From contig NZ_JACVQF010000200.1 in the NCBI RefSeq assembly GCF_014534645.1, positions 124,001-188,000 of the forward strand: a stretch of 64,000 nt of DNA. Direction: 5' to 3'. Positions 31,633-40,896 of the stretch are shown here, piece after piece. The first letter of the stretch is position 1; each line of letters begins with the position of its first letter. Under the pieces are notes generated by a model, which was not told the DNA's origin, did not search any database, and saw only the letters and a program-made list of their open reading frames with translations. The translations under genes were made by a program, and so were the position numbers. Source of the stretch: Streptomyces griseicoloratus. Its GTDB lineage: Bacteria > Actinomycetota > Actinomycetes > Streptomycetales > Streptomycetaceae.

Positions 31633-34484
31633 TGGCGCCTTATCCCACCACCCCTCCGGGCAGCGACCACGGCGACCGAACGCCGCCGGTAGCCGGAGTA
31701 CGCCCGGAGATCCTCGCCTCCTGGCAGCGCTCGCAGTCGCTCGGCATCGACCCCGAGGGCGCCGCCCTGCCGATCGAGAGTGACCTGGATCCCGACTCCC
31801 GGCTGGTCAGGGCGGCCACGCCGGTGCTGGACCGCCTGTGGGAACAGTTCTCGGGCGTACCGGTGACCGTGGCGCTCGCCGACTCGCGGGCGAACATCGT
31901 GAACCGCTGGGGCGACCCCGCGGGGCTGAAGCTGATGGACGCCGCCTCACTGGTGCCGGGCGCCAATGTCGACGAGCGCTTCATGGGGACCAGCAGCGTC
32001 AGCATGGTCCTGAGCACCAGGGCGCCGTTCGTGGTCGTCGGCCACGAACACTTCCTGCACGAGCTCAAGGAGCTCACCTGCATGGCCGCGCCGGTGCGCG
32101 ACCCGGTGGGCGGCGCCGTGCGGGGCGCGGTCAACCTCTCCGTGCCCCGGGTGCTGGCCGAGCCCGGCATGGCGCTGGCTTTGCAGGACGCCACCGAACG
32201 CATCGGGGAACGCCTGCTGGAGCTGAGCACGGCCCGCGAGGTGGAGCTGATGCACTCCTTCCGCCGGGCCAGGGAGCGCGGCGGGCATGCCGAGCTGGAC
32301 CTCGGCTCGGGAGAGCTGTCCCCGCTCTGCGGACCGGCGCCCCGGCTGGCCTCGCAGGAACGGCTGATGCTGCTGGAGCGAGCCGTCGAGCTGATCTCCT
32401 CGACCGGTGAGGGATTCGCCGAGGTGCCGCTCGCGGGGAGTCGCGTGGCGATGCTGCGCCGCCGTGAGCTGCACCACGGCGACGCGGAAGGCGCGGCGGT
32501 CGAGGTCAGCTTCGAGGAGACCCGCGGCACGGGGACACCGGGCCCCGCCACCGCGACCGCCCCCGACGGTCGTGATGTGCCGGTCCTGAGCCGCCCCACC
32601 GTGACCGCGGAGGCCCGGCCCACCGTGACCGCGGCGGCGCACGCGCCCGGCATGACGGCGGAACCGCACGCCGCCGCACCGGCCGACGCGTGGCTGCTGC
32701 TGGTGGGCGAGCCGGGCGTCGGCCGGCTCGCCGCCGAGGCGCGCGGGCGGCTGTCCCTGCTGAACGAGGCAGGCATGCGGCTCGGCACCACCCTGGACAT
32801 GGGGCGCACCGCCGAGGAACTGGCACGCATCGCCGTGCCGCGCTTCGCGGACCTGGTCGTGGTCGACCTGCTGGAGAACGTCCTGGCGGGCGATGAGCCC
32901 CCGCCCGGACAGCTGCGCCCCGACACGGCACTGCGCCGGGTGGCCGCCTGGGCGGGCGAGGAGTCCCGCGGCACTCCGATCGACGGCGTGGACGAGCCGG
33001 CCCGCTACCCCTCCGGTACACCCCAGGCCCGGTGTCTGGAGACCGGGCAGCCGGTCACGGACTCGGTGCTGACCGCCGCCCTGACCGGGCCCTCCGCCGG
33101 CCGGGGGCACCCCGTCGACCTGCTCGGCGAGGGCGTGCACTCCTACCTCGGCGCTCCGCTGTCCGCGCGGGGCTCCGTCCTGGGCCTGGCGGGGTTCTAC
33201 CGCCGCGGCAGGACGAAGCCGTACGAGCAGGACGATCTGACGCTGGCGGGGGAACTGGCGGCCCGTGCCGCGATCAGCGTGGACAACGCCCGCCGCTACC
33301 GCCGGGAGCACCACGCCGCCCTCACCCTGCAGCGCAGTCTGCTGCCGCACGCCCTGCCCCGGCTGAGCGCCGTCGACCTCGCCTCCCGCTATCTGCCCGC
33401 GGACGCCGCGGCAGGTGTGGGCGGTGACTGGTTCGACGCGATTCCGCTGTCGGGGTTGCGCGTGGCGCTGGTCGTGGGGGACGTGCCCGGACACGGTCTG
33501 CAGGCGGCGGCGACCATGGGCCGGCTGCGTACGGCGGTGCGGACACTGGCCGGGCAGGACCTGCTGCCCGAGGAGGTGCTGGCCCATCTGGACGACCTGG
33601 TCAGCCGCACCCCCGACGAATCGGCCGGCGAACAGGACCCCGCGACCGGAGCGACCTGCCTGTACGCGGTGTACGACCCGGTGTCCTGCCGCTGCACGGC
33701 CGCACGGGCGGGGCATCCGCCGCCCGCTGTGCTGACGCCGGGCGGGGAGGCGCGGCTGATCGACCTGCCGGCCGGTCCGCCGTTCGGGCTCGGCGGGATC
33801 CAGCCGTACGAGTCCGCGACCGTCGACCTGCCCGCGGACAGCCTGCTGACGCTGTACACCGACGGCCTGCTCAAGGAGAGCCGCGGCTACGGGGACACCG
33901 ACGCGCGCACCGGACAGCTGCTGGCCTCGCTGAACCGCTCCGGTCCGGCCCTGGAGGACGTCTGCGACCGGGTCGCGGAAACCCTCCTGCCGGACGGCCC
34001 GCACGACGACGTGGCCCTCCTGCTGGCCCGTGTGCACGCGCTGCCCGAGGACCGGGTGGCGTCCTGGGAGTTCCCGTCGGACTCCTCGGTCGTGGCGCGG
34101 GCCAGGGCGCTCACCCGCGCTCAGCTCGCCGCCTGGGGCATGTCGGAGCTGGACTTCAGCACGGGGCTGGTGGTCAGCGAGCTGGTCACCAACGCCGTGC
34201 GGTACGGCGGCCAGGGGCCGGTGAACCTGCGGTTGCTGCGCGACGACTCGTTGATCTGCGAGGTCTCGGACCGCAGCAACACCTCTCCGCGCATCCGGCG
34301 GGCGGCCACCACCGAGGAGGGCGGGCGCGGCCTGTTCCTGGTGGCGCAGTTCACCAAGAGCTGGGGCGCCCGCTACATGCCGCAGGGCAAGACCGTGTGG
34401 GCCGAGCAGATTCCGCAGCCGGAGCAGCCCGCGTCGGAGGTGGACGAGCAGGCACTGCTGGCCATGTTCGACGAACCCGGCTGA
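31632..34484 (+). CDS. GAF-GAF-SpoIIE phosphatase-HATPase signalling protein
   Basis: About 950 residues. An AcoR-like GAF region spans about 30-210 (RPEILASWQRSQSLGI, NVDERFMGTSSVSMVL). A variable linker with PTVTAEARPTVTA repeats lies near 320-340. A second GAF spans about 370-545, and the PP2C/SpoIIE phosphatase about 565-800 (LQRSLLP, GGDWFD at 596, GDVPGHG). A C-terminal HATPase_c anti-sigma-type kinase spans about 813-930 (SELVTNAVRYGG). Such proteins combine an anti-sigma kinase with a phosphatase for an anti-anti-sigma factor; a STAS protein exists at the left end of the window but is 30 kb away. Alternative start ATG 31602 adds ten residues. Likely cytosolic stress sensor. Confidence 0.88.
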   Translation: MAPYPTTPPGSDHGDRTPPVAGVRPEILASWQRSQSLGIDPEGAALPIESDLDPDSRLVRAATPVLDRLWEQFSGVPVTVALADSRANIVNRWGDPAGLKLMDAASLVPGANVDERFMGTSSVSMVLSTRAPFVVVGHEHFLHELKELTCMAAPVRDPVGGAVRGAVNLSVPRVLAEPGMALALQDATERIGERLLELSTAREVELMHSFRRARERGGHAELDLGSGELSPLCGPAPRLASQERLMLLERAVELISSTGEGFAEVPLAGSRVAMLRRRELHHGDAEGAAVEVSFEETRGTGTPGPATATAPDGRDVPVLSRPTVTAEARPTVTAAAHAPGMTAEPHAAAPADAWLLLVGEPGVGRLAAEARGRLSLLNEAGMRLGTTLDMGRTAEELARIAVPRFADLVVVDLLENVLAGDEPPPGQLRPDTALRRVAAWAGEESRGTPIDGVDEPARYPSGTPQARCLETGQPVTDSVLTAALTGPSAGRGHPVDLLGEGVHSYLGAPLSARGSVLGLAGFYRRGRTKPYEQDDLTLAGELAARAAISVDNARRYRREHHAALTLQRSLLPHALPRLSAVDLASRYLPADAAAGVGGDWFDAIPLSGLRVALVVGDVPGHGLQAAATMGRLRTAVRTLAGQDLLPEEVLAHLDDLVSRTPDESAGEQDPATGATCLYAVYDPVSCRCTAARAGHPPPAVLTPGGEARLIDLPAGPPFGLGGIQPYESATVDLPADSLLTLYTDGLLKESRGYGDTDARTGQLLASLNRSGPALEDVCDRVAETLLPDGPHDDVALLLARVHALPEDRVASWEFPSDSSVVARARALTRAQLAAWGMSELDFSTGLVVSELVTNAVRYGGQGPVNLRLLRDDSLICEVSDRSNTSPRIRRAATTEEGGRGLFLVAQFTKSWGARYMPQGKTVWAEQIPQPEQPASEVDEQALLAMFDEPG

Positions 34485-34604
34485 CCCGCCGGCCGGCGCG
34501 ACGGCCTCCGGGTTCGGTGGCGCACGCCCGGCCGGAACGCGCGGTGACGCCCCTGGCCGATGCCGGTGATGCCGGTCGCGCGCCGTTCTCACCCGAGGCG
34601 CGGG

Positions 34605-35261
34605 TCAGCTTCTCGGCCCGCCTGCTTCCCGCCCGTCGGTGGCGGCGGCGGTACGGTCGCGCACGAGAAGACCGCGGCAGTGGTCCAGGAATCCCGCGAG
34701 CGTCAGATCGAAGGCCTGGTCTGCTCGGGCCGGTCCCGTGGCGGCCTGGGCTGCGGCGAGGCGCGGGGCCTCCGCCTCTCCCCCGACCACCCACATCACC
34801 TCGGGGGCCGACATGTCCAGGGCCGAGCCGAGCACGATGTTGTCCAGGCCGGTGATGATCGGCATGACCGCCTCGGGGGCGAATCCCGCGTCCAGCAGCA
34901 GGCCCGCCACCCGTTCGTACTGGTCGATCACCCGCGGCGCCCGCACCGGCGAGGTCATCAGCATGGAGATCGACCGGGGGTGCGCCGCGAAGGCCGCCCG
35001 GTAGGAGCGGGCCCACGCCTCCAGGGCGACGTCCCAGGGGCGTTCGTCGAGCGTGCCGGCGTCGAGTTCGTCGACGACCTGCTCCCTCAGCAGCTCGATC
35101 ACTCCGGCCCGGCCGTCCACATGGTGATACACCGAGGCGGTCTGCACTCCGAGCCTGCGCGCGACCTCGGGGACGGTGAAGTCGCCCGTCTCGTCGACGA
35201 GTTCGAGTGCCGTACGACCGATACGCCTCCGGTCGAGCAGAGCCTTCCGCGGCCGCCCCAT
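34605..35261 (-). CDS. TetR family transcriptional regulator
   Basis: 218 residues. Residues 1-55 hold the helix-turn-helix (TVPEVARRLGVQTASVYHHVDGR). The C-terminal ligand domain resembles the TetR_C class (MLMTSPVRAPRVIDQYERVAGLLLDAGF). It is divergent from the permease/amidohydrolase operon, with a 21-bp near-perfect operator between, so it probably represses that operon and itself. It converges on the SpoIIE-type gene. The inducer is likely the permease substrate. Confidence 0.88.
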   Translation of the reverse strand: MGRPRKALLDRRRIGRTALELVDETGDFTVPEVARRLGVQTASVYHHVDGRAGVIELLREQVVDELDAGTLDERPWDVALEAWARSYRAAFAAHPRSISMLMTSPVRAPRVIDQYERVAGLLLDAGFAPEAVMPIITGLDNIVLGSALDMSAPEVMWVVGGEAEAPRLAAAQAATGPARADQAFDLTLAGFLDHCRGLLVRDRTAAATDGREAGGPRS

Positions 35262-35316
35262 GGTCCATTCTCCTGACGTCGGGTCTTCCCGAATCGTACG
35301 GCGGCCGTCTACATTG

Positions 35317-35337
35317 CCTAAACCGAAACGGTTTAGG
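35317..35337. promoter_or_regulatory. TetR operator
   Basis: Perfect inverted repeat: arms CCTAAACCG and its complement around AAA. It is 56 bp upstream of the TetR start and 89 bp upstream of the permease start. The AT-rich arms stand out in this GC-rich DNA. Confidence 0.7.
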
Positions 35338-35425
35338 TTTCGCTGCGGCCTCGTCGGCGTCCCCACCCCCGGAAGCTCCCGGCCGCCGCCCATCCCTCTC
35401 CTCCGTCGAAGAAGGGCCGAGCGTC

Positions 35426-36973
35426 ATGGCCGTAGAGTCCGCACCCCGCCAGGGAGCATCCGGAGGTGCCGCGCCGCAGCACCCGGGCGCGGCCGGGAAC
35501 GACGAGTCCCCCGGGCTGCGCCGGGCCAGTCTCGGCGTCGCCGACATCGCGTTCTTCGTCGTCTCCGCCGCCGCACCACTGACCGTCATGGCGGGTGTGG
35601 CTCCTTTGGCCATCGGTGTCGGCGGCGTCGGCGCCCCGGTCGGCTATCTGCTCGCCGGGGCCGCGCTCACCCTCTTCGCCGTCGGCTTCACCGCGATGAC
35701 CCGGCATGTCCGCCACAGCGGCGGCTTCTACGCCTTCATCACCCGCGGTCTCGGCCGCCCGGCCGGATTCGGCGCCGCCACGGTCGCCCTCCTCGCGTAC
35801 AACGGCATGCAGATCGGTGTGTACGGGCTGCTCGCCACCGGCACCCAGGACGCGCTCGAGGCCCTGTGGGGCATCCATGTGCCCTGGCCGGCGATCGCGA
35901 TCGCCGGCGTCTTCGTGATCTGGTTCCTCGGTTACCGCAGCATCGAGTTCGGCGCGAAGGTCCTCGGCGTCCTGCTGCTCGCGGAGACCGGCATCCTGGT
36001 GCTGCTCGCGGGCGGAGTGCTCCTCGACGGCGGCGGCGAGGGCCTCGCCCTGGACTCCTTCACACCGGACAGCGTCCTGGTCCCCGGGACCGGCGCGGTA
36101 CTCGCCTTCGCGTTCGCCGCCTTCACCGGCTTCGAGTCCACCGCCATCTACCGCCGCGAGGCACGCGACCCCGGCCGCACCATCCCCCGGGCCACCTACA
36201 TCGCCGTCGGCTTCCTCGGCCTCTTCTACGCCTTCTGCGTCTGGATCGTCATCCAGGCCTTCGGCAGCTCGCAGATCATGAAAGCCGTCACCACCGACCC
36301 CATGGGCCTGTTCTTCACCGCGACCACGCAGTACGTCGGCGGCTGGGCTGCCGACCTCATGCACATCTTCATCGTCACCAGCATCATCGCCTCGCAGCTG
36401 GCCTTCCACAACGCGATCAACCGGTACGGGCTCTCGCTCGCCCAGGAGGGCGTCCTGCCCAAGGCCCTGGGCAAGGTCCACCCCAGGCACCGTTCGCCGT
36501 ACGTGGCGGGCATCGCGCAGAGCATCCTCGCGCTGTGCTTCGTCACGGGCTTCGCCCTGGCCGGCGCCGACCCGTACCAGCAGCTCCTGCTGTGGATGAA
36601 CACCCCGGGCGGACTCGGCCTGATGGCCCTGCAGGCGGTCACCGCCGTCGCCGTGCTCTGCTACTTCCGGCGCATCCGGCACGAAGAGGGCCGCTGGCGC
36701 ACGCTGATCGCGCCGCTGGCCGCGACCGTGCTGATGGCCGGCGCGATGTGGCTGGTCGTCAGCAAGATCGGCCTGATGACCGGGGCGCCCTTCGCGACCA
36801 ACGTCGTACTGGTGCTGCTGGTCCCCGCCGCCTTCGTCCTCGGCGTCCTCATCGCGCTGCGCGTCCGCCGCAACCGGCCCGAGGTGTACGCCCACTTCGC
36901 GGACGAGCCGGACGAACCTGACGACGCGCACGACGCTGACAACACTGACAACGCGGACGAGGCCGCACGCTGA
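35426..36973 (+). CDS. APC family amino acid/amine permease
   Basis: 515 residues with about 12 membrane helices. The first consensus is ASLGVADIAFFVVSAAAPLTVMAG; AFTGFESTAIYRREARDPGRTIPRA is the characteristic APC loop. An unusual acidic tail (about 490-515: DEPDEPDDAHDADNTDNADEAAR) follows the last helix. ATG 35426 has GAAGGG upstream. The amidohydrolase gene follows after 57 bp, so the pair probably imports and hydrolyses an amide or cyclic amide under TetR control. Confidence 0.88.
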   Translation: MAVESAPRQGASGGAAPQHPGAAGNDESPGLRRASLGVADIAFFVVSAAAPLTVMAGVAPLAIGVGGVGAPVGYLLAGAALTLFAVGFTAMTRHVRHSGGFYAFITRGLGRPAGFGAATVALLAYNGMQIGVYGLLATGTQDALEALWGIHVPWPAIAIAGVFVIWFLGYRSIEFGAKVLGVLLLAETGILVLLAGGVLLDGGGEGLALDSFTPDSVLVPGTGAVLAFAFAAFTGFESTAIYRREARDPGRTIPRATYIAVGFLGLFYAFCVWIVIQAFGSSQIMKAVTTDPMGLFFTATTQYVGGWAADLMHIFIVTSIIASQLAFHNAINRYGLSLAQEGVLPKALGKVHPRHRSPYVAGIAQSILALCFVTGFALAGADPYQQLLLWMNTPGGLGLMALQAVTAVAVLCYFRRIRHEEGRWRTLIAPLAATVLMAGAMWLVVSKIGLMTGAPFATNVVLVLLVPAAFVLGVLIALRVRRNRPEVYAHFADEPDEPDDAHDADNTDNADEAAR

Positions 36974-37030
36974 CCGGTCCACCCGCACGACACCACACAC
37001 CATCCCGCACCCACGCAAGGAATCACACCC

Positions 37031-38665
37031 GTGTCACAACCCGCCCAGCCCCTTTCCTCCGTCGCCGACACCATCCTGACCGGAGCCCGGGTCCGCACCC
37101 TCGACCCCGCCCGTCCGTCGGCCGGCGCGGTCGCGGTCAAGGACGGCCGCATCGTCGCCGTCGGCGACGAGACGGACGTACGGGACTGGCGGGGCGCGGA
37201 CACGGAGATCGTCGACCTGGCCGGGTCCACCCTCACGCCCGGCCTGGTCGACGGCCACAGCCACCCCTGCCTGGGTGTCAGGATGGCCACGGGACTCGAC
37301 CTCTCCGACTGCCGGGACCTGGACGCGCTACGGGCCGCACTGGCCGCCGCGGCGCGCGCGGCCGGACCGGGCGACTGGGTCCTCGGTCACGGACTGGACC
37401 ACAACACCTTCGGCGGCCGGCCCGTCCACCACGACCTGATCGACGCGGCCCTCGCCGGTGTGCCCGCCTTCCTCCGGCTCTACGACGGCCATTCCGCCCT
37501 GGCAAGCGGCCCGGCACTGGCCGCCGCGGGCATCGACGGGCCGCGCCGCTTCGAGCAGCGCGCTCAGGTCGTCTGCGGCCCGGACGGGCGGCCCACCGGA
37601 CATCTCGTCGAGTTCGACGCCATGAGCCTGATGGACCCCGTCCTGCCGGGTGAGACCGTGGCCGTGCGCCGGGAACGGCTCCTCAACCTGCTGCACGACA
37701 TGGCCGCGACCGGGCTCACCGGTGCTCATGTCATGGACCTTCAGGAACCCGACGTACTCGGCCTCCTGGCCGCTCTCGAGGAGGACGGTGAGCTGCCGGT
37801 ACGGCTGCGGATCGCCCCCTGGTGCATGCCGGGCACGGACGAGGACGGCCTCGACCACCTCGTCGAACTGCAGCGCTCACGCGGACGGCGGTGGCGGGTC
37901 GGCGGCGTGAAGTTCTTCATGGACGGGACCGTCGAGGGCGGCACGGCCTGGTTGGAGCACCCCGACTGCCACGGGCAGGGCACCGAGGCGTTCTGGCCGG
38001 ACCCCGCCGCCTACACCCGGGCCGTCCACCATCTCGCCCGCGCCGGAGTGCGCACGGCCACCCACGCCATCGGGGACGCGGCCGTACGGCACGTCCTCGA
38101 CACCGTGGAACTCCTCGACGACCCCGGGCAGCGGGCCCTGCACCGGATCGAGCACATCGAGACCGTGCCGAGCAGTCAGGTGCCGCGCTTCGCCCGGCTC
38201 GGCGTGGCCGCGTCCATGCAGCCCACCCATATCGCGTACACCCGCGCCGACCACTCCGACGAGTGGTCGGCGCGGGTCGGTGAGGAGCGTGCCGCCCGTG
38301 CCTGGCGCTGCCGTGACTTGCGGGACGCGGGCGCGATCCTGGTCCTCGGCTCGGACTGGCCGATCGCGCACTACGACCCGCGCGAAGTGCTCGCCACCGC
38401 CCGCCTGCGCCGGCTGCCCGGGCGACCGGATGTCGAACCGGTCACGGCCGCGCAGGCCCTCACCGGCCTGATGGCCCTTGAGGGATACACCTCGCACTCC
38501 GCCCTCGCGGTCGGCGAACAGGACGTGGCGGGTCGGATAGCGCCGGGATACCGGGCCGACCTCACGGCGTTCGCCGTCGACCCCGTCACCGCGCCCGCCG
38601 ATGAACTGGGCACGGCACCCGTCACTCTGACCATGACCGGCGGGACGGTCGTGCACCGGGCCTGA
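37031..38665 (+). CDS. Amidohydrolase family 3 (YtcJ-like) protein
   Basis: 544 residues, normal for YtcJ-like metal-dependent hydrolases. N-terminal beta-sandwich part (GAVAVKDGRIVAVGDE), metal motif VDGHSHP near residue 75, ATHAIGDAAVRHVLD, HRIEHIET, then GSDWPIAHYDPREVL with the catalytic Asp. GTG 37031 follows AAGGAAT. Families of this type hydrolyse amides, formamides or cyclic amides. Substrate not identifiable; co-regulated with the permease. Confidence 0.88.
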   Translation: MSQPAQPLSSVADTILTGARVRTLDPARPSAGAVAVKDGRIVAVGDETDVRDWRGADTEIVDLAGSTLTPGLVDGHSHPCLGVRMATGLDLSDCRDLDALRAALAAAARAAGPGDWVLGHGLDHNTFGGRPVHHDLIDAALAGVPAFLRLYDGHSALASGPALAAAGIDGPRRFEQRAQVVCGPDGRPTGHLVEFDAMSLMDPVLPGETVAVRRERLLNLLHDMAATGLTGAHVMDLQEPDVLGLLAALEEDGELPVRLRIAPWCMPGTDEDGLDHLVELQRSRGRRWRVGGVKFFMDGTVEGGTAWLEHPDCHGQGTEAFWPDPAAYTRAVHHLARAGVRTATHAIGDAAVRHVLDTVELLDDPGQRALHRIEHIETVPSSQVPRFARLGVAASMQPTHIAYTRADHSDEWSARVGEERAARAWRCRDLRDAGAILVLGSDWPIAHYDPREVLATARLRRLPGRPDVEPVTAAQALTGLMALEGYTSHSALAVGEQDVAGRIAPGYRADLTAFAVDPVTAPADELGTAPVTLTMTGGTVVHRA

Positions 38666-38688
38666 GACAGGCGGGACCGGGGTGCCGG

Positions 38689-39582
38689 TCACCGCTGGGC
38701 CGGAGCGGTCGGCGATCCGGGCATCGTGCCGAAGTCGTACACGGCGAAGCCGGCGACCGGGAGGTAGCCGATTCGCCGGTACAGGCCGTTGCTGGTGGGG
38801 TTGGCCACGTCCGTGAACAGCACGACCTCCGTCGCGCCCGCGGCCAGCGCGGCCCGGCTCACCTCGGCCGTCGCGGCGCCCGCGTAGCCGCGGCCGCGGC
38901 GGTGGGCCGGGGTGTAGACGGGGGTCACGCGGATCTGGCCGGCGACCATCGGGGTCACGCCCGCCATGGAGACGGGAGTGCCGTCCGGTGTCTCCCAGAG
39001 CGTGACGCGTCCGTGGGCGATGCGTGTGTCGGCCCAGGAACCGGCGTCCACGGAGGGGGCTTCTCCGACGGCGGCGGCGAACTCGCGGTGCCAGAGCTCG
39101 AGTTGCTCACGGTCCTGTTCGCCCGCGATTCGGCCCCGGCCTGCCGGGAGCGGCTCCGGTGGGGTGAGTGTGCCGAGGCGGTACAGGCGTTTCCGTTCGA
39201 CCAGGGTCGGCGTTGCGCCGGTGTGCCGCTGCCATGCCTCGGCGAAAGCGGTGGCCGTCTCGTGGTCCGCGCCGACACCGGGAAGAAGGTGCCCGAGGCC
39301 GGCCAGGCGGGCGGCGAGGGTGTCGGCATGCTCGGGGGCGAGAGGTGTGAGGTTCAGGCGCCGGGGCGGGGTCCGGAAGAAGGCGGCGTGGACCTCGCCG
39401 GCTCGTTCAAGCCGGCCGAAGACGGGGGCTTCGGCGCCGTACGCGTGCGCCCCGCGCGTCCGCAGTGTCTCGGTCACCGTCAGCGGGAGGGTGTGCAGGA
39501 CCGGGCGCGAGTGCAGGAAGTCCCGGGTCCGGGCGAGGAAGTCGTCGAGGTCTTCGGTGAGGTGCCAGTCGTCCGGGCGCAT
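38689..39582 (-). CDS. GNAT family N-acetyltransferase
   Basis: 297 residues. The C-terminal half is a GNAT domain (IRVTPVYTPAHRRGRGYAGAATAEVSRAALAAGATEVVLFTDVANPTSNGLYRRIGY). The N-terminal half (about 1-150) is a degenerate partner domain seen in two-domain acetyltransferases. ATG 39582 is preferred over the upstream frame, which runs through the operators. It is divergent from the old yellow enzyme gene and shares its twin palindromes, so the two are probably co-regulated. Substrate unknown. Confidence 0.82.
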   Translation of the reverse strand: MRPDDWHLTEDLDDFLARTRDFLHSRPVLHTLPLTVTETLRTRGAHAYGAEAPVFGRLERAGEVHAAFFRTPPRRLNLTPLAPEHADTLAARLAGLGHLLPGVGADHETATAFAEAWQRHTGATPTLVERKRLYRLGTLTPPEPLPAGRGRIAGEQDREQLELWHREFAAAVGEAPSVDAGSWADTRIAHGRVTLWETPDGTPVSMAGVTPMVAGQIRVTPVYTPAHRRGRGYAGAATAEVSRAALAAGATEVVLFTDVANPTSNGLYRRIGYLPVAGFAVYDFGTMPGSPTAPAQR

Positions 39583-39596
39583 GCTTACAACAATAC

Positions 39597-39608
39597 TTGG
39601 TCGACCAA
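39597..39608. promoter_or_regulatory. Operator copy 1, TTGGTCGACCAA
   Basis: Perfect 12-bp palindrome, 15 bp upstream of the GNAT start, within a 15-bp direct repeat (CTTGGTCGACCAATG). The second copy is 52 bp away. Confidence 0.65.
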
Positions 39609-39648
39609 TGATTGTGTACGCTCCCATCTGAGCCAGGTCCCAAAGGGC

Positions 39649-39660
39649 TTGGTCGACCAA
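39649..39660. promoter_or_regulatory. Operator copy 2, TTGGTCGACCAA
   Basis: Second perfect copy, 24 bp before the old yellow enzyme start. The 52-bp spacing (about five helical turns) places both copies on one DNA face. The MarR protein encoded at 40897 is the nearest candidate binder. Confidence 0.65.
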
Positions 39661-39683
39661 TGAATATGACCCATGGAGACCCC

Positions 39684-40748
39684 ATGACCACCGCTTTCGA
39701 CCCGATAGACCTCTCCGGCCTCCGCCTTGCCAACCGCATCGCCATGGCCCCCATGACCCGCAGCCGCGCCACCGCCGACGGCCTGCCCACCGCCCTCACC
39801 GCCGAGTACTACACCCAGCGCGCCTCCGCCGGCCTGATCGTCACCGAGGGCATCCAGCCCTCAGTGATCGGTCAGGGCTACCCCAATACGCCGGGGCTGC
39901 ACACGGCCGAGCAGATCGCGGCCTGGCGCGCCGTCACCGACGCCGTACACGCGGCCGGGGGACGGATCTTCGCCCAGCTGATGCACACCGGCCGCATCGG
40001 TCACCCCGACCTGCTGCCCGAAGGACTGGTCAACGTGGCGCCCTCGGCTGTGGCCGCCACCGGCCAGGTCTACACCCCCGAAGGCCCCAAGGACTTCGTC
40101 ACTCCCCGCGAGCTCACCGACGAGGAGATCCAGGCCACCATCGCGGACTTCGCCGCCGCCGCTCGCAACGCCGTCGAGGCCGGGTTCGACGGTGTCGAAC
40201 TCCACGGCGCCAACGGCTACCTGATCCACCAGTTCCTCGCTCCCAACAGCAACCGGCGCAGCGACGGGTGGGGCGGTTCGGTGGCCGGCCGCATCCGGTT
40301 CGCCGTTGAGGCCGTCAAGGCCGTCGCCGAGGCCATCGGTCCCGAGCGCACCGCCCTGCGGCTGTCGCCGGGCAACCCGTTCAACAGCATCGAGGAGCCG
40401 GAGCCGGAGCCCACGTACACCGCGCTCGTCGACGCGCTGGACCCGCTTGGTCTGGCCTATCTGCACGCGGTGGAGGTCACCCCGGAGGCCCGGGAGGTGA
40501 CCACGGTGCTGCGCAAGCGGTTCAGCGGGGTGTTCATCCTCAGCCCGGCGACCGACGGCCCGACCGGCCCGGAGTCGCTGGCGCTCGTCGAGGACGGCAC
40601 GACCGACGTGATCGCCTACGGGCAGCTGTTCCTCGCCAACCCCGACCTCCCGGCCCGGCTCCGGGCGGGCGGTCCCTTCAACGCGCCCGATCAGTCGACG
40701 TTCTACGGCGGCGGCGCCGAGGGATACACCGACTACCCCACGCTGTGA
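39684..40748 (+). CDS. Old yellow enzyme family ene-reductase
   Basis: 354 residues of the FMN-binding TIM barrel. Signatures include NRIAMAPMTRSRA, GVELHGANGYLIHQFL (substrate His/Asn pair HGAN), RSDGWGGS and the C-terminal ANPDLPARLRAGGPFN. These flavoenzymes reduce electron-poor C=C bonds using NAD(P)H and respond to electrophiles. ATG 39684 has GGAGA about 6 bases upstream. Divergent from the GNAT gene over twin palindromes and followed by a MarR gene. Confidence 0.92.
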   Translation: MTTAFDPIDLSGLRLANRIAMAPMTRSRATADGLPTALTAEYYTQRASAGLIVTEGIQPSVIGQGYPNTPGLHTAEQIAAWRAVTDAVHAAGGRIFAQLMHTGRIGHPDLLPEGLVNVAPSAVAATGQVYTPEGPKDFVTPRELTDEEIQATIADFAAAARNAVEAGFDGVELHGANGYLIHQFLAPNSNRRSDGWGGSVAGRIRFAVEAVKAVAEAIGPERTALRLSPGNPFNSIEEPEPEPTYTALVDALDPLGLAYLHAVEVTPEAREVTTVLRKRFSGVFILSPATDGPTGPESLALVEDGTTDVIAYGQLFLANPDLPARLRAGGPFNAPDQSTFYGGGAEGYTDYPTL

Positions 40749-40755
40749 CCCATGC

Positions 40756-40787
40756 CAGGGGCCTCCGCGCCGCAGCGGGGGCCCCTG
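40756..40787 (+). terminator. Hairpin terminator after the old yellow enzyme gene
   Basis: Arms CAGGGGCC/GGCCCCTG with a second inner pairing, 8 bp after the stop codon. Confidence 0.65.
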
Positions 40788-40896
40788 TGCCCTACGCGGC
40801 TCACCGCTGCGCCGTGAAGAAGCCCGGTCGACGTACCTGCGCCGCGGGGAGTCGCGATCGGTGAAGGGGTCGTCACGTGCACAGTAAAGTGAACTC

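Noticed and set aside
31947-34592. An 881-codon frame antisense to the SpoIIE-type gene
   Set aside because: It mirrors a protein with intact domains on the other strand and its own translation has no recognisable family.
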